Assembly (NCBI GenBank): GCA_963605745.1
Contig: CAVCWT010000008.1
Location: forward strand, 1 to 64,000
Length of the DNA: 64,000 nt
Origin: CAG-791 sp963605745
GTDB lineage: Bacteria; Bacillota; Clostridia; Lachnospirales; Lachnospiraceae
Reading direction: 5' to 3'
Positions 34,351-42,975 of the stretch are shown here, piece after piece. Each line of letters begins with the position of its first letter. The stretch's first letter is position 1. The notes below the pieces were generated by a model that worked only from the letters and a program-made list of their open reading frames with translations, did no database searches and was not told where the DNA came from. The position numbers and the translations under genes are program-made.

Positions 34351-34974
34351 TCAGATGTCGAAGGACAGCTCGTCTGTGCCGTTAATGACAACATATGCCT
34401 TGCTGTTCTCAGGCTTTACATAGATCTGTGCGGTCTTGATATCAGCAACATTCTTGCCCTGATCATACTGCCATACATCCTTTGCGGACTGCAGGAGTCT
34501 GTCATAGGTATAATCGTTGCCCTTCCACTGCAGAACAACCTCTGCCTCAATCTTGGCAGCGGCCTTCTTAGCAGGCTCTGCCTTCTTCTCTGCTGTCTTC
34601 TTAGCAGGCTCTGCTTTCTTCTCTGCTGCCTTTGCTACAGGCGCTGCTGCCTTTGCAGGCTCTGCCTTCTTCTCTGCTGCCTTTGCTGCAGGTGCTGCTG
34701 CCTTTGCGGGCTCTGCCTTCTTCTCTGCTACCTTTGCTGCAGGTGCTGCTGCCTTTGCGGGCTCTGCCTTCTTCTCTGCTGCCTTTGCTGCAGGTGCTGC
34801 TGCCTTTGCAGATGCTGTCTTCTTCTCTACCTTCTTTTCCACTTTTTTCTCCTCTTTTACTGCTGTCTTCTTTGTATCTTCTGTCGTCACCGTCTCCGCC
34901 TTTTCTGCGGGAGCTGCTGTCTTAGAATGGAAGCTTGCCTTCACTGTTGCCACAGGCTTCTTTGCTACGCTCAT
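34351..34974 (-). CDS. Lys/Ala-rich repeat protein with DUF6465-like C-terminus
   Basis: The 207-residue protein has three parts: a short basic start (MSVAKKPVATVKASF), a Lys/Glu/Ala/Pro repeat region, and a folded C-terminal domain of about 65 residues (VLQWKGNDYTYDRLLQ, IYVKPENSKAYVVINGT) that resembles DUF6465. The repeat AKAAAPAAKAAEKKAEP (17 residues, 51 bp) occurs four times, then two shorter AKKTAEKKAEP-type units. The middle resembles histone H1-like and other disordered basic tails; it may bind nucleic acid or act as a flexible spacer (inference). GGAG precedes the ATG, and it has its own promoter and terminator, so it is a monocistronic gene. Confidence 0.75.
   Translation of the reverse strand: MSVAKKPVATVKASFHSKTAAPAEKAETVTTEDTKKTAVKEEKKVEKKVEKKTASAKAAAPAAKAAEKKAEPAKAAAPAAKVAEKKAEPAKAAAPAAKAAEKKAEPAKAAAPVAKAAEKKAEPAKKTAEKKAEPAKKAAAKIEAEVVLQWKGNDYTYDRLLQSAKDVWQYDQGKNVADIKTAQIYVKPENSKAYVVINGTDELSFDI
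34607..34815 (-). repeat. In-gene 51-bp tandem repeats
   Basis: Four near-identical 51-bp units encode AKAAAPAAKAAEKKAEP with only A/V changes. Such a region is prone to slippage, so copy number may vary between strains. Confidence 0.8.
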
Positions 34975-35072
34975 TTTATCTCCTTTCAATCGTCCCTTTC
35001 TCACCCTGCGCCGTGCGCTGCGGCCAGAAATTGGCGATATCTCCTGTAAATCAAGCGTTTAAACCGTCACTG

Positions 35073-35101
35073 AAGGTATCACAAGAAAAACTTGCTGTCA
35101 A
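35073..35101 (-). promoter_or_regulatory. Promoter of the Lys/Ala repeat protein gene
   Basis: TTGACA (35096-35101) is followed after 17 bases by TACCTT (35073-35078) on the minus strand, about 100 bases upstream of the start codon. Confidence 0.6.
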
Positions 35102-35190
35102 CAAATTTGCCAAAAATTCAGCATTTTCTTTGTTCATTTGTGACTATTGCATTCTCGTTCCGAGTTCTATCTGCCAGACTGTCTGTACTG

Positions 35191-36030
35191 TCATCCGCGT
35201 ACCAGTCCAAAGTACAGGATGACAAGCGCTCCCAACACGATGCGGTACCAGCCAAAGGGTTTAAAATCGTGCCTTCGAATGTAGCCCATCAGGAACCGAA
35301 TCACCAGAACCGATACCACAAAAGCTACCAGCATTCCGACTCCGAGAATCAGTGCCTCCGTTGCCGTAAAGGCCAGACCGAACTTTAGAATCTTCAGAAG
35401 GCTTGCTCCAGCCATGACAGGAATTGCCAGAATAAAGGTGAATTCCGCTGCCACTGTACGGGATACACCAATGACAAGGCCTCCTACAATCGTAGCTCCG
35501 GACCTTGAAGTTCCCGGAAAAACAGCTGCAATCAGCTGGAACATGCCGATGAGCAGAGCATCCTTCATCGTCAGATCCCGCAGATCTGTTACCACCGGCT
35601 CCTTGTCCTTCTGGAAATGCTCCACCACAAGGAAAACAACACCCACCAGGATCAGCATGATTGAAACCACCAGCCAGTTATACAGATGCTCATCCAGCCA
35701 GTCATCAAATGCAACACCGACAATTGCCGCGGGAATGCAGGCAACAATGGTCTTTAGCCACAGCTGCAGCGTATCCTGTTTCCAGACAATGCGCGTGCGC
35801 TTTCTGTGTTTGTACAATCCCAGCGGCCAGATCGTGTTCCAATACAGCAGGATTACCGCCAGAATTGCGCCGAACTGAATCACTACCAGGAACATATCCC
35901 AGAATTCTGTCGACACGTCCATCTGAATGAACTCATTCAGCAGAATCATATGTCCTGTGCTGCTGATCGGCAGCCACTCCGTAATTCCCTCTACCAGGCC
36001 GAACAACGCAGCCTTCAAAATCTCTATCAT
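35191..36030 (-). CDS. uppP: Undecaprenyl-diphosphate phosphatase UppP (BacA)
   Basis: The 279-residue, very hydrophobic protein recycles the C55 lipid carrier for peptidoglycan synthesis and confers bacitracin tolerance. The two active-site motifs are visible: LVEGITEWLPISSTGHMIL near residues 12-30 and AVFPGTSRSGATIVGGLVIG near 165. About eight transmembrane segments are present. The final codons and stop lie in an 8-bp stem TGTCATCC/GGATGACA (35189-35224). Confidence 0.97.
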   Translation of the reverse strand: MIEILKAALFGLVEGITEWLPISSTGHMILLNEFIQMDVSTEFWDMFLVVIQFGAILAVILLYWNTIWPLGLYKHRKRTRIVWKQDTLQLWLKTIVACIPAAIVGVAFDDWLDEHLYNWLVVSIMLILVGVVFLVVEHFQKDKEPVVTDLRDLTMKDALLIGMFQLIAAVFPGTSRSGATIVGGLVIGVSRTVAAEFTFILAIPVMAGASLLKILKFGLAFTATEALILGVGMLVAFVVSVLVIRFLMGYIRRHDFKPFGWYRIVLGALVILYFGLVRG

Positions 36031-36131
36031 CCATCGACTCCTTGTGTATTATCGGCTAACAGCCGGTGCAAGCGTTCCCTGCGCCGGCCTCTCCTGCCGC
36101 GAACAGTAACTCCTCATGCTAATGCAGCAAC

Positions 36132-37322
36132 TTACCTGCGGTACACTTCACTGACAAACCTGCGGATCGCAGGGATTGCCCTTTCCACCTTCTGTGTCTC
36201 AATGCAATAGGCCACCCGGAAATACCCCGGTGCGCAGAAGGTTTCGCAGGGAACAAAGACCAGATCGTATGCCAGTGCTTTTTTACAGAAGGCTGTTGCA
36301 TCCTCTTCGAGTGCCTTCGGCATAATATAGAAGGTTCCGTCCGGCTTTTGTACCTCGAAGCCCAGCTCCTGAAAGCACTGATACAACAGTTCCATGTTCG
36401 TCTCGTACACAGACAGATCTGCCGTATCATCTACAGCCTCTGCCATGGCCAGCTGGATTAATGACGAAGGGCAATTGTGTCCGATGCCGCGTGATACCTG
36501 GCCGCACATTGCCACCAGCTCATCCGCATGCTCACAGGCCGGATTCACTGCAACATATCCGATTCGCTCGCCCGGAATCGAAAGCGATTTGGAAAAGGAA
36601 TAGCAGGTCAGCGTGTGATCGTAGAATTTTGCCGGATACGGAATTTCACGGCCGCCGAATGCGATCTCACGATACGGCTCATCCGACAAAAGGAAAATTG
36701 TGTACCCCAGTTCCTCTGATTTTCTGGTTAACAGCGCTGCCAGCTGTTCCAGAGTTTCCTTTGTGTAGGCAACTCCTGTCGGATTGTTCGGAGAATTGAT
36801 CAAAAGTGCTGCTACGCCCGGCTGCAGCATCTCCTCCAATGCTTCAAAATTAATCTGAAAGTCCTCTACTCTGGCAGGAATGATCTCAATTCCGGCACCG
36901 GAATCGTTGATGTAAGGCGTATATTCCGGAAAAAACGGCGCCTGCACCAGAATCCGGTCTCCCGGCTTGGTTACCACTCGAATGGCATGGGCCAGAGCCC
37001 CTGCGCAGCCGGAGGTCGGAAAGATATGCCCCGCCGCATACTGCATTCCGAATCTGCGGTTCAAGGATTCTGCCAGCCTTTCCTTGACCTTTGGCAGGCC
37101 AAGACTGGGGCTGTATCCGTGCAGCCTAACCGGTTCCATCGTCTGCAGCAGCCGGATTGCTGCATCCGTAAAGCTCTCCGGCGCAGGGACGGACGGATTT
37201 CCCAACGTAAAATCGAACACATTCTCATAGCCAATCTCCTGTGCCCTTTGCGCTGCGTATTCCGACAGCTCGCGAATCACTGACTTTTTGCCCAGCATTT
37301 CCAGATAATGCTCGTTAATCAT
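36132..37322 (-). CDS. PLP-dependent aminotransferase, class I/II
   Basis: The 396-residue fold-type I enzyme has the conserved Asn (LINSPNNPTGVAY near residue 170), Asp/Tyr (FLLSDEPYREI), the PLP-lysine segment SFSKSLSIPGERIGYVAVNP near 235-255 and the substrate arginine in GYFRVAYCIE at the end. It is an aspartate/aromatic aminotransferase-like protein of the group that lacks a clear substrate assignment. The ATG at 37322 lies within the end of the GNAT gene (8-bp overlap), with GGAGG 10 bases upstream. No pathway gene is adjacent. Confidence 0.85.
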   Translation of the reverse strand: MINEHYLEMLGKKSVIRELSEYAAQRAQEIGYENVFDFTLGNPSVPAPESFTDAAIRLLQTMEPVRLHGYSPSLGLPKVKERLAESLNRRFGMQYAAGHIFPTSGCAGALAHAIRVVTKPGDRILVQAPFFPEYTPYINDSGAGIEIIPARVEDFQINFEALEEMLQPGVAALLINSPNNPTGVAYTKETLEQLAALLTRKSEELGYTIFLLSDEPYREIAFGGREIPYPAKFYDHTLTCYSFSKSLSIPGERIGYVAVNPACEHADELVAMCGQVSRGIGHNCPSSLIQLAMAEAVDDTADLSVYETNMELLYQCFQELGFEVQKPDGTFYIMPKALEEDATAFCKKALAYDLVFVPCETFCAPGYFRVAYCIETQKVERAIPAIRRFVSEVYRR

Positions 37323-38379
37323 TCCACTCAAGCCTCCATTCCTCTATGATATCCTTTTTCACGGTTTCCTCTTCGATCGTATTCTTTCCGATGGCATCCT
37401 TTTCGTGCAGATGCTTCGCCCCCGGTGTCCGTTCGGATTCCGCCGCTCCTATGCACCAAAACCCAAGGCTCTTTGCCAGTGCCCTTGAGGCGGCATTGGA
37501 CCGCTCCGTATATAAGGCCACACGCTCCATCCCCAGTTCCTTCCGTGCAAAGGACAGCACCGCCGTTGCAGCCTCCTTTGCCAACCCCCGGTTTCGCAGA
37601 TCCTTCCGGATCAGATACCCCAGTTCGGCCATCTCCTGCCCTTTCCGGCAAGGTGAAAGACCGGCTCGTCCGATCATTTCTCCGGTCTTTTTACAGCACA
37701 CCGCCCACATCCCATATCCATAGAAGGGATAGATCCGCCGGATATAGGCTTCCAGCATCTGTGCCTCTTTGCTGCGATCCTTCGACAGTAAGCCAAGGTA
37801 ACGCTGCGCCGTTTCATCCTCATACAGAGCATACAGGTCATCCAGATCCTGCATGGTCATCTCCCGCAGCACGAGCCTTTCGGTTCGTGCAATGGTCCAG
37901 GGAAGCCCCGCTGCCCTCTGCCAGATTTTCTCGTACGAATCCAGATCAATCTCCTCCGGCTGGGCCACAATAAAGGTCGCTCCTTCGAAGGATTCCGTTT
38001 CATTTCCCGAATGAAGATAGCCGATTGAATAATATCCCGTTTCCAGAAGTCTTTTGTGAATCCATCCGGCATCGGTCAGAAAAAGCGTCCCCCGGAAGTC
38101 TTTCGGCCGCCAGATCTCCTGTCCCAGCAACCATTCCAGCTCCGCAGAATCCGCTGCATATGCCTTCCGGACCGCAATCCCGCATTGCTCCAGCTCATCC
38201 CGGCAGGAATCCACTTCTTTTTCGCGCATTCCCCCCGCAGCATCCGGTCTCTCCTTGGCTGTGCTATGTCCCGACAGCAGGAAAAACAAACGCTTCAGCC
38301 TGCCGGTATTCTCGATTCCGCTGTCTGTCCGGCTCTCTTTTTGATGTTCCTTTTTGCCCTCGTTTCTATCCCCATTCAT
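37315..38379 (-). CDS. GNAT-family N-acetyltransferase with an N-terminal extra domain
   Basis: The 354-residue protein ends with a GNAT domain of about 170 residues: LVLREMTMQDLDDLYALY, ELGYLIRKDLRNRGLAKEAATAVLSFA (acetyl-CoA pyrophosphate loop) and YTERSNAASRALAKSLGF. The part before it (about residues 50-165, CGIAVRKAYAADSAELEWLLG, GATFIVAQPEEIDLDSYEKIW) resembles a degenerate HAD-like domain seen in clostridial acetyltransferases of this kind. The first 50 residues are polar and low in complexity, and the ATG has no good ribosome-binding site, so the true start may lie at MREKEVD (38229). The acceptor is unknown. Confidence 0.72.
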   Translation of the reverse strand: MNGDRNEGKKEHQKESRTDSGIENTGRLKRLFFLLSGHSTAKERPDAAGGMREKEVDSCRDELEQCGIAVRKAYAADSAELEWLLGQEIWRPKDFRGTLFLTDAGWIHKRLLETGYYSIGYLHSGNETESFEGATFIVAQPEEIDLDSYEKIWQRAAGLPWTIARTERLVLREMTMQDLDDLYALYEDETAQRYLGLLSKDRSKEAQMLEAYIRRIYPFYGYGMWAVCCKKTGEMIGRAGLSPCRKGQEMAELGYLIRKDLRNRGLAKEAATAVLSFARKELGMERVALYTERSNAASRALAKSLGFWCIGAAESERTPGAKHLHEKDAIGKNTIEEETVKKDIIEEWRLEWND

Positions 38380-38496
38380 AGTTTGTTCATTTTTTATTCA
38401 ATGTAACTTCAAGAGGTTACCATCTTTCAGACACGATTCCCCTCTATACTAATCATCATAGAAGCAAGCCAGACAAACCAATAACTTTTTCATAAT

Positions 38497-38524
38497 ATGC
38501 CGGGTGCCGAAAGGTCCCCGGCAT
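38497..38524 (-). terminator. Hairpin behind the ABC ATPase gene
   Basis: ATGCCGGG pairs with CCCGGCAT around a 12-base segment; the minus strand continues ATTATG, with few T residues. Likely the end of the ABC operon. Confidence 0.5.
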
Positions 38525-38559
38525 CCTCCCTTTTCAGGGGCTAAATCAGGTGCGAACCT

Positions 38560-39384
38560 TCACCTGGACAACAGAATCCTGTCATTGTCCAGCTTTTGTC
38601 CTGCCCCCTCTGCAAAACGCCTCAGCAGCGTATCCACTGTCATATTCTCGCGTTCCTCACCCTGTACATCCAGCACAATATGTCCGCTGTCCATCATAAG
38701 GGTTCGGTTTCCCATTTCCAGAGCCTGGTGCATGTTGTGTGTTACCATCAGGCAGGTAATCTTCCGTTCTGCCACAATATCCCTGGTCAGCTTCAGGACC
38801 TTCTCTGCGGTACCGGGATCCAGTGCCGCCGTATGCTCATCCAGAAGGAGGAGCCTAGGCGTTACCACCGTTGCCATTAGCAGTGTCAGGGCCTGCCTTT
38901 GTCCGCCGGACAAAAGGCCTACCGGATTCTCCATCCGATCCTCCAACCCCATGTTCAGCTGAGCCAGCTGTTCGCGAAACTGCTCTTTTTCCTTGCGGCT
39001 GATCCGTGTAAAGCCCTGTGTCAGTCGGCCAATGGTCGTGTTTTTCGCCACACTGGCCCGCAGATAAGCGACTGAGAGGTTCTCCTCAATGGTCATGTGC
39101 GGTGCGGTTCCCATCAGAGGATCCTGAAAGAGGCGGCCGATAAACTGGCTCCTCTTGTGCTCCTTCCAAAAGGTAATATCCTCTCCGTCCAGCTCAATAT
39201 ACCCTTCGTCCGTAATAAAGCTGCCGGCAATCGCATTAAAAAGAGTGGATTTTCCTGCGCCGTTGGATCCGACGATGGTCGCAAAGTCGCCGTCTTCCAG
39301 CACCAGATCGATATGGTCCAATGCTTTTTTCTCATTGATGGTGCCCGGATAAAAGGTCTTGGCTATGTTCTCCAGCTTAAGCAT
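38560..39384 (-). CDS. ABC transporter ATP-binding protein (TrpZ-like)
   Basis: The 274-residue ATPase has Walker A VGSNGAGKSTLFNAI near residue 40, the Q-loop LFQDPLMGTAPHMT, signature LLSGGQRQALTLLMA, Walker B RLLLLDEHTAALDPGTA and the switch His VTHNMHQAL. The ATG at 39384 has GGGAGG upstream and overlaps the permease stop by 8 bases. It energises the importer formed with the next two genes. Confidence 0.92.
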   Translation of the reverse strand: MLKLENIAKTFYPGTINEKKALDHIDLVLEDGDFATIVGSNGAGKSTLFNAIAGSFITDEGYIELDGEDITFWKEHKRSQFIGRLFQDPLMGTAPHMTIEENLSVAYLRASVAKNTTIGRLTQGFTRISRKEKEQFREQLAQLNMGLEDRMENPVGLLSGGQRQALTLLMATVVTPRLLLLDEHTAALDPGTAEKVLKLTRDIVAERKITCLMVTHNMHQALEMGNRTLMMDSGHIVLDVQGEERENMTVDTLLRRFAEGAGQKLDNDRILLSR

Positions 39385-40327
39385 TCCGACCTCCCTTTCT
39401 GGCTGCATTTGCCGTCTTTCTGGCCTGCATGGCCGCCGTTTCCTTTTTCTTGTTCTGCAGCATCTGTTTCGCTGCAGGAGCCGCAATGGCAATGGCAACA
39501 ATGAGTGCTGACACCAGCTTGAAGGCCTGCGTCGGCACATTCAGGCGAAGCGCCAGAGCAACAATAAAGCGATAGATGATAGAGCCGGCCACAACGCCCA
39601 GAATTCTGGTCATCATTTTGCCCTTTCCAAAAAGCGTTGTCCCGATGACCAAAGAGGCCAGTGCAATGGTCACCATGCCGGTTCCCATGTTGATCTCCGC
39701 ATTCTTGTTGTACTGACCGATCAGGCATCCGGCAAGTCCTGTCAGAGAGTTCGAAAGGCACAAACCGACGGTGATTGTCAGATTGGGATTGATGGAGCTG
39801 GCGCGTACCATGGCAACGCTGTCTCCGGTGGCACGAATGGACAGTCCCAGTCTCGTTCCCAGAAACCAGCAGATCACCATGCAGATGACACCCACCAGAA
39901 TCACCAGCAAAACGGTACGGCTCCAATCCTTCCAGAATTCGCTGCCGCTAAGCCCCTTGAACAGGTCAAACAACGTGCTCGTCCCGACGACGTTCAGACT
40001 CGTCTTCATTCCCATCACCAACAGGTTAATGGTATACAGTCCCGTATTGACAATGATACCCGCCAGAATACTCGGAACTCCCAGGCTGGTCTGCAGAAAT
40101 GCCGTAACATATCCTGATACAATACCTGCCAGCATGGCAGCCGGAAGGGCCAGAATGGGATGCCCCGCAATCGTTACTGCTACGCCAACGGCTGCTCCCA
40201 GCATGTAGCAGCCGTCTGTGGACAAATCGCAAATATCAAGAATGGAAAAACTGATAAACAGTGACAACGCCACCAATCCGAAGATGAGCCCGTTGTCCAG
40301 TGCTGTCTGAATAATGGTAATCGACAC
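39377..40327 (-). CDS. ABC transporter permease (TrpY-like)
   Basis: The 316-residue membrane protein has about nine hydrophobic segments and the family features DNGLIFGLVALSLFISFSILDICDLSTDGCYMLG (seen as LFISFSILD, LSTDG) and GLSGSEFWKDW. It belongs to the branched-chain/TrpY permease group that pairs with PF04392-type binding proteins. The GTG start at 40327 has GGGGG 7 bases upstream. The upstream binding protein is separated by a terminator-like hairpin. Confidence 0.88.
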   Translation of the reverse strand: MSITIIQTALDNGLIFGLVALSLFISFSILDICDLSTDGCYMLGAAVGVAVTIAGHPILALPAAMLAGIVSGYVTAFLQTSLGVPSILAGIIVNTGLYTINLLVMGMKTSLNVVGTSTLFDLFKGLSGSEFWKDWSRTVLLVILVGVICMVICWFLGTRLGLSIRATGDSVAMVRASSINPNLTITVGLCLSNSLTGLAGCLIGQYNKNAEINMGTGMVTIALASLVIGTTLFGKGKMMTRILGVVAGSIIYRFIVALALRLNVPTQAFKLVSALIVAIAIAAPAAKQMLQNKKKETAAMQARKTANAARKGGRNA

Positions 40328-40353
40328 CGTGATTCCCCCTGTCCCTATGATTG

Positions 40354-40388
40354 AAAAAGTGCGAGTCCTGCATACGCAAGACTCGCAC
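40354..40388 (-). terminator. Intercistronic terminator between binding protein and permease
   Basis: GTGCGAGTC and GACTCGCAC form a 9-bp stem with a 12-base loop, followed by TTTTTC on the minus strand. Partial read-through would give more binding protein than membrane parts. Confidence 0.8.
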
Positions 40389-40453
40389 CTCATTGTATAC
40401 CATACGTATTAATTTTGCACCAGAGCCTGCAAACGACATGGGCATGCAGAACT

Positions 40454-41581
40454 TCAGTTTGAAAAGTTCTCTGCCGTCGTTGTTTCGGCGATCTCCGAGC
40501 AGAAAGGCTCGAAGGCTGCCTTGGTTGCCTCCAGATCATAGCCAAGGCGCTCTGCAGTCTCTGTGTTGATCGTGGCAATACCATTTCCCAGTGTCACAAC
40601 CGAATAGGTGGCAGGATCCGTGCCGTCTGCCAGAATGCTCGCAACCATATCCGCCGTCTCTGTTCCAAGATCAGCATAGTTAATTCCAAAGCCAAGGAAG
40701 GCACCGTTGAGGGCAAAGGAATCTGCGCCGGTGTAGTGTGGAATGCCTGCCTCTGCCAGCTTGTCATAAATGGAGAGCTCTGCGCTCATGACGGTGTTGT
40801 CAGTAGGTGTAAAGATGGCATCCACGCCTGCCGCAATCAGAGCATCTGCTGCCTGGCTCACCTCAGTCGTATTGGTGCCGGTCTTTTCTACATACTCAAC
40901 GCCCTTTTCATCCAGATAAGCCTTGGCATCTGCAATGGCCTGGGTTGAGGAATCCTCACTCGTAGAATACAGAAGACCGATCTTGTCGGCATCCGGATCC
41001 TGCGCAAAGATGAGGTCCATAATTGCCTCGGTGTTCAGGGCATCGCTGGTCCCGGTAATATTGCCGCCGGGCTCTTCCATGGAAGACACAAGGCCTGCTC
41101 CGACAGGATCGGTAACCGCAGAGAAGATCACCGGAGTATCCGTATCCTCAAAGGTCGACTGAGCCGTCAGTGCCGTAGGAGTTGCAATACAAACAACGGC
41201 ATCCACACCATCGTCCTTGAGCTGTGCCAGTCCCTGGCTGATGATCGTGGAATCGCCCTGTCCGTTGATAAAGTAGTCTGCATACTCAAAGGTAGCACCC
41301 AGCTCTTCTCCCTTTGCATCCAGCTCCTTCTCAACATATTCTGTGATCTGATTCAGCGATGCATGGTCCATGTACTGAACGATTCCCACTTTGTAAGAAG
41401 CACTCACTGTCGCATCATCCGATGCTGTCTCCTCTGATGTCTCCTCAGAAGCCTCCTCCGTGGATGCAGCTTCTGTGCTCTGGGACTCTGCAGCAGTATC
41501 CGTGCTGCTGTTCGAGCATCCCGCCAGCAGCGCTGCTGCCATGCACATGGAAATCATTGTTGCAACGGTTCGTTTTTTCAT
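40454..41581 (-). CDS. ABC transporter substrate-binding lipoprotein (PF04392, TrpX-like)
   Basis: The 375-residue protein starts with a lipoprotein signal (MKKRTVATMISMCMAAALLAGC, lipobox LLAGC with Cys near 22), an acidic Ser/Thr/Glu linker to about residue 55, and a two-lobed body with KVGIVQYMDHASLNQ, VCIATPTALTAQ, FSAVTDPVGAGLVSSMEEPGGNITGTSD and IFTPTDNTVMS. These match the ABC_sub_bind family, which in streptococci includes TrpX of a tryptophan importer. The ligand here cannot be told; tryptophan is one candidate. It is the first gene of a three-gene operon. Confidence 0.88.
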   Translation of the reverse strand: MKKRTVATMISMCMAAALLAGCSNSSTDTAAESQSTEAASTEEASEETSEETASDDATVSASYKVGIVQYMDHASLNQITEYVEKELDAKGEELGATFEYADYFINGQGDSTIISQGLAQLKDDGVDAVVCIATPTALTAQSTFEDTDTPVIFSAVTDPVGAGLVSSMEEPGGNITGTSDALNTEAIMDLIFAQDPDADKIGLLYSTSEDSSTQAIADAKAYLDEKGVEYVEKTGTNTTEVSQAADALIAAGVDAIFTPTDNTVMSAELSIYDKLAEAGIPHYTGADSFALNGAFLGFGINYADLGTETADMVASILADGTDPATYSVVTLGNGIATINTETAERLGYDLEATKAAFEPFCSEIAETTTAENFSN

Positions 41582-41600
41582 AATTCTCCTCCTGGTAATA

Positions 41601-41638
41601 TATTAATAAAACGCCTTCAGGTCACCCCAAAGGCGTTT
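41601..41638 (-). terminator. Terminator of the HPr gene upstream of the binding protein
   Basis: AAACGCCTT and AAGGCGTTT pair around a loop and are followed by TATTAATATATT on the minus strand, 22 bases behind the HPr stop. The ABC operon therefore needs its own promoter within about 60 bases; TATTAATAT could hold its -10. Confidence 0.75.
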
Positions 41639-41659
41639 CATTTCAATCCAGTTAATTTC

Positions 41660-41917
41660 TTATTTTGCCGCAGTGATAAAGGACTCGATGTCATTGATGG
41701 CTGCCTCTTCATCGGCGCCGTCGGCAGAGACCGTCATTTCATCCCCGTTATCCAGCTCCAGAGACATCATTCCCATAATGCTCTTGGCATTGACTCTCTT
41801 GGTTCCCAGCTCAATGTAAATCCGGCTGTCATATTTGCTCGCCACCTGCACCAGTTCTGCAATCGGTCTGGCCTCCAGACCATCCTTCAATGTGATCGTC
41901 ATCGATTTCTTCATCAT
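41660..41917 (-). CDS. HPr-family protein with Glu in place of His-15 (Crh-like)
   Basis: The 85-residue protein has the HPr fold signature: LKDGLEARPIAELVQVAS where canonical HPr has GLHARPA, and AKSIMGMMSLELDNGDEMTVSADG with Ser-46 intact. The phosphohistidine is replaced by Glu, so it cannot shuttle PEP-derived phosphate, but it keeps the HprK site. Bacillus Crh has Gln at the same place and lies next to whiA (yvcL) too; here whiA is directly upstream. A role as a CcpA corepressor or other HprK target is inferred. The first ATG of ATGATG (41917) has GGAGG 10 bases upstream. Confidence 0.85.
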   Translation of the reverse strand: MMKKSMTITLKDGLEARPIAELVQVASKYDSRIYIELGTKRVNAKSIMGMMSLELDNGDEMTVSADGADEEAAINDIESFITAAK

Positions 41918-41963
41918 CGTTTGTATTCCTCCCACAAAGCGACATTACACCAGCCGCAGCTCC

Positions 41964-42896
41964 TCACCTCTGCGCCTGGTTACTCTCCTGTTCCTGCAGC
42001 TTCTGTGCCAGCTCCGACAATCTCCGCAGCCTGTGGTTCACTCCCGATTTCCCCACGGGCGGATTCATCCGCTGCCCCAGTTCCTGCAGGGAACTGTCCG
42101 GATACTGTTCCCGCAGCAATGCCATCTGCCGCAGGCTCTCCGGTATGGTATCCCAAATCTTGCTGTGCCGCAGCAGCTGAATCTCTTCGAGCTGCTTCTG
42201 GGAAGCGGCAACCGTTTTCATAATGTTGGCCGTTTCACAGTTCACCTTTCGGTTGATCCTGCTGCGAACCTGACGAACAATTCGTGCATTCTCCATGTCC
42301 ATCATGCTGACATGAGCACCCAGAACATTCAGGACATCCACAATCACTCCCGAATCTCTGGTCAGAACCGCATGGCTCCTGCCATGCTCCTGTCTCCTCA
42401 GCTGCAAGCCGGTTCTCGCCAAAAGATCCAGCGTCAGCTCAGCCCGATGGTCTTCCTCCACTTCAAAGGAAAGATAATATTCCTTTTCCGGATTGCGGAC
42501 ACAACCGATGCACAGGAACTCTCCTGCGAGATAGCTGCGAATGCATTTCTCGTCCTGTTCGAAATGTTCCGGCGGCCGCATCAACGCGGCAATTCGTCTG
42601 GCAGCCTCTCCATGAAAATCCATGGTCCGGTCTGCTCCGGAGATCTCGTTCTCCGGCTCCCACAGCGAACTGCCAGCAAGGGCCGACACGGCAACAATAT
42701 TATAAGTTTTTTCAAGCAATGTAAAGCACTTTTTCCAGGCCTGCGGGCGAGCCGAATGCAGCGTCAGCCTGCCTTTGTTGTTGGAGTCCTTGATGCACAT
42801 ACACTGCAGGATCGCAGACAGCTGTGCCAGCATCGCCTTTCGGGAGGCCGGCTCGAGCTGCAGCAGCTCCTGTAATACTTTTTCCTGAAAATCCAT
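41964..42896 (-). CDS. whiA: DNA-binding protein WhiA
   Basis: The 310-residue protein has a degenerate LAGLIDADG homing-endonuclease-like N-terminal region (GEFLCIGCVRNPEKEYYLSFEVE) and a C-terminal HTH (SLQELGQRMNPPVGKSGVNHRLRRLSELA), the WhiA signature. It affects cell division and chromosome segregation in Firmicutes and sporulation in Streptomyces. The ribosome-binding site is weak (GTGAGAAAAACG). It lies behind rapZ with the classic order rapZ-whiA-HPr, but the yvcK-type gene that is often between them is missing. Confidence 0.93.
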   Translation of the reverse strand: MDFQEKVLQELLQLEPASRKAMLAQLSAILQCMCIKDSNNKGRLTLHSARPQAWKKCFTLLEKTYNIVAVSALAGSSLWEPENEISGADRTMDFHGEAARRIAALMRPPEHFEQDEKCIRSYLAGEFLCIGCVRNPEKEYYLSFEVEEDHRAELTLDLLARTGLQLRRQEHGRSHAVLTRDSGVIVDVLNVLGAHVSMMDMENARIVRQVRSRINRKVNCETANIMKTVAASQKQLEEIQLLRHSKIWDTIPESLRQMALLREQYPDSSLQELGQRMNPPVGKSGVNHRLRRLSELAQKLQEQESNQAQR

Positions 42897-42975
42897 TCGT
42901 TTTCGTTTTTCTCACCCGGCCGCCGTGCTCCGGTCATCCGGCATGAGCTAAGCTCCCTTTTCCGGGCACATTCTC

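Noticed and set aside
34517..35062. 181-codon Ala/Phe-rich frame on the plus strand
   Set aside because: It is the antisense of the Lys/Ala repeat gene, which has its own promoter, ribosome-binding site, terminator and folded C-terminal domain.
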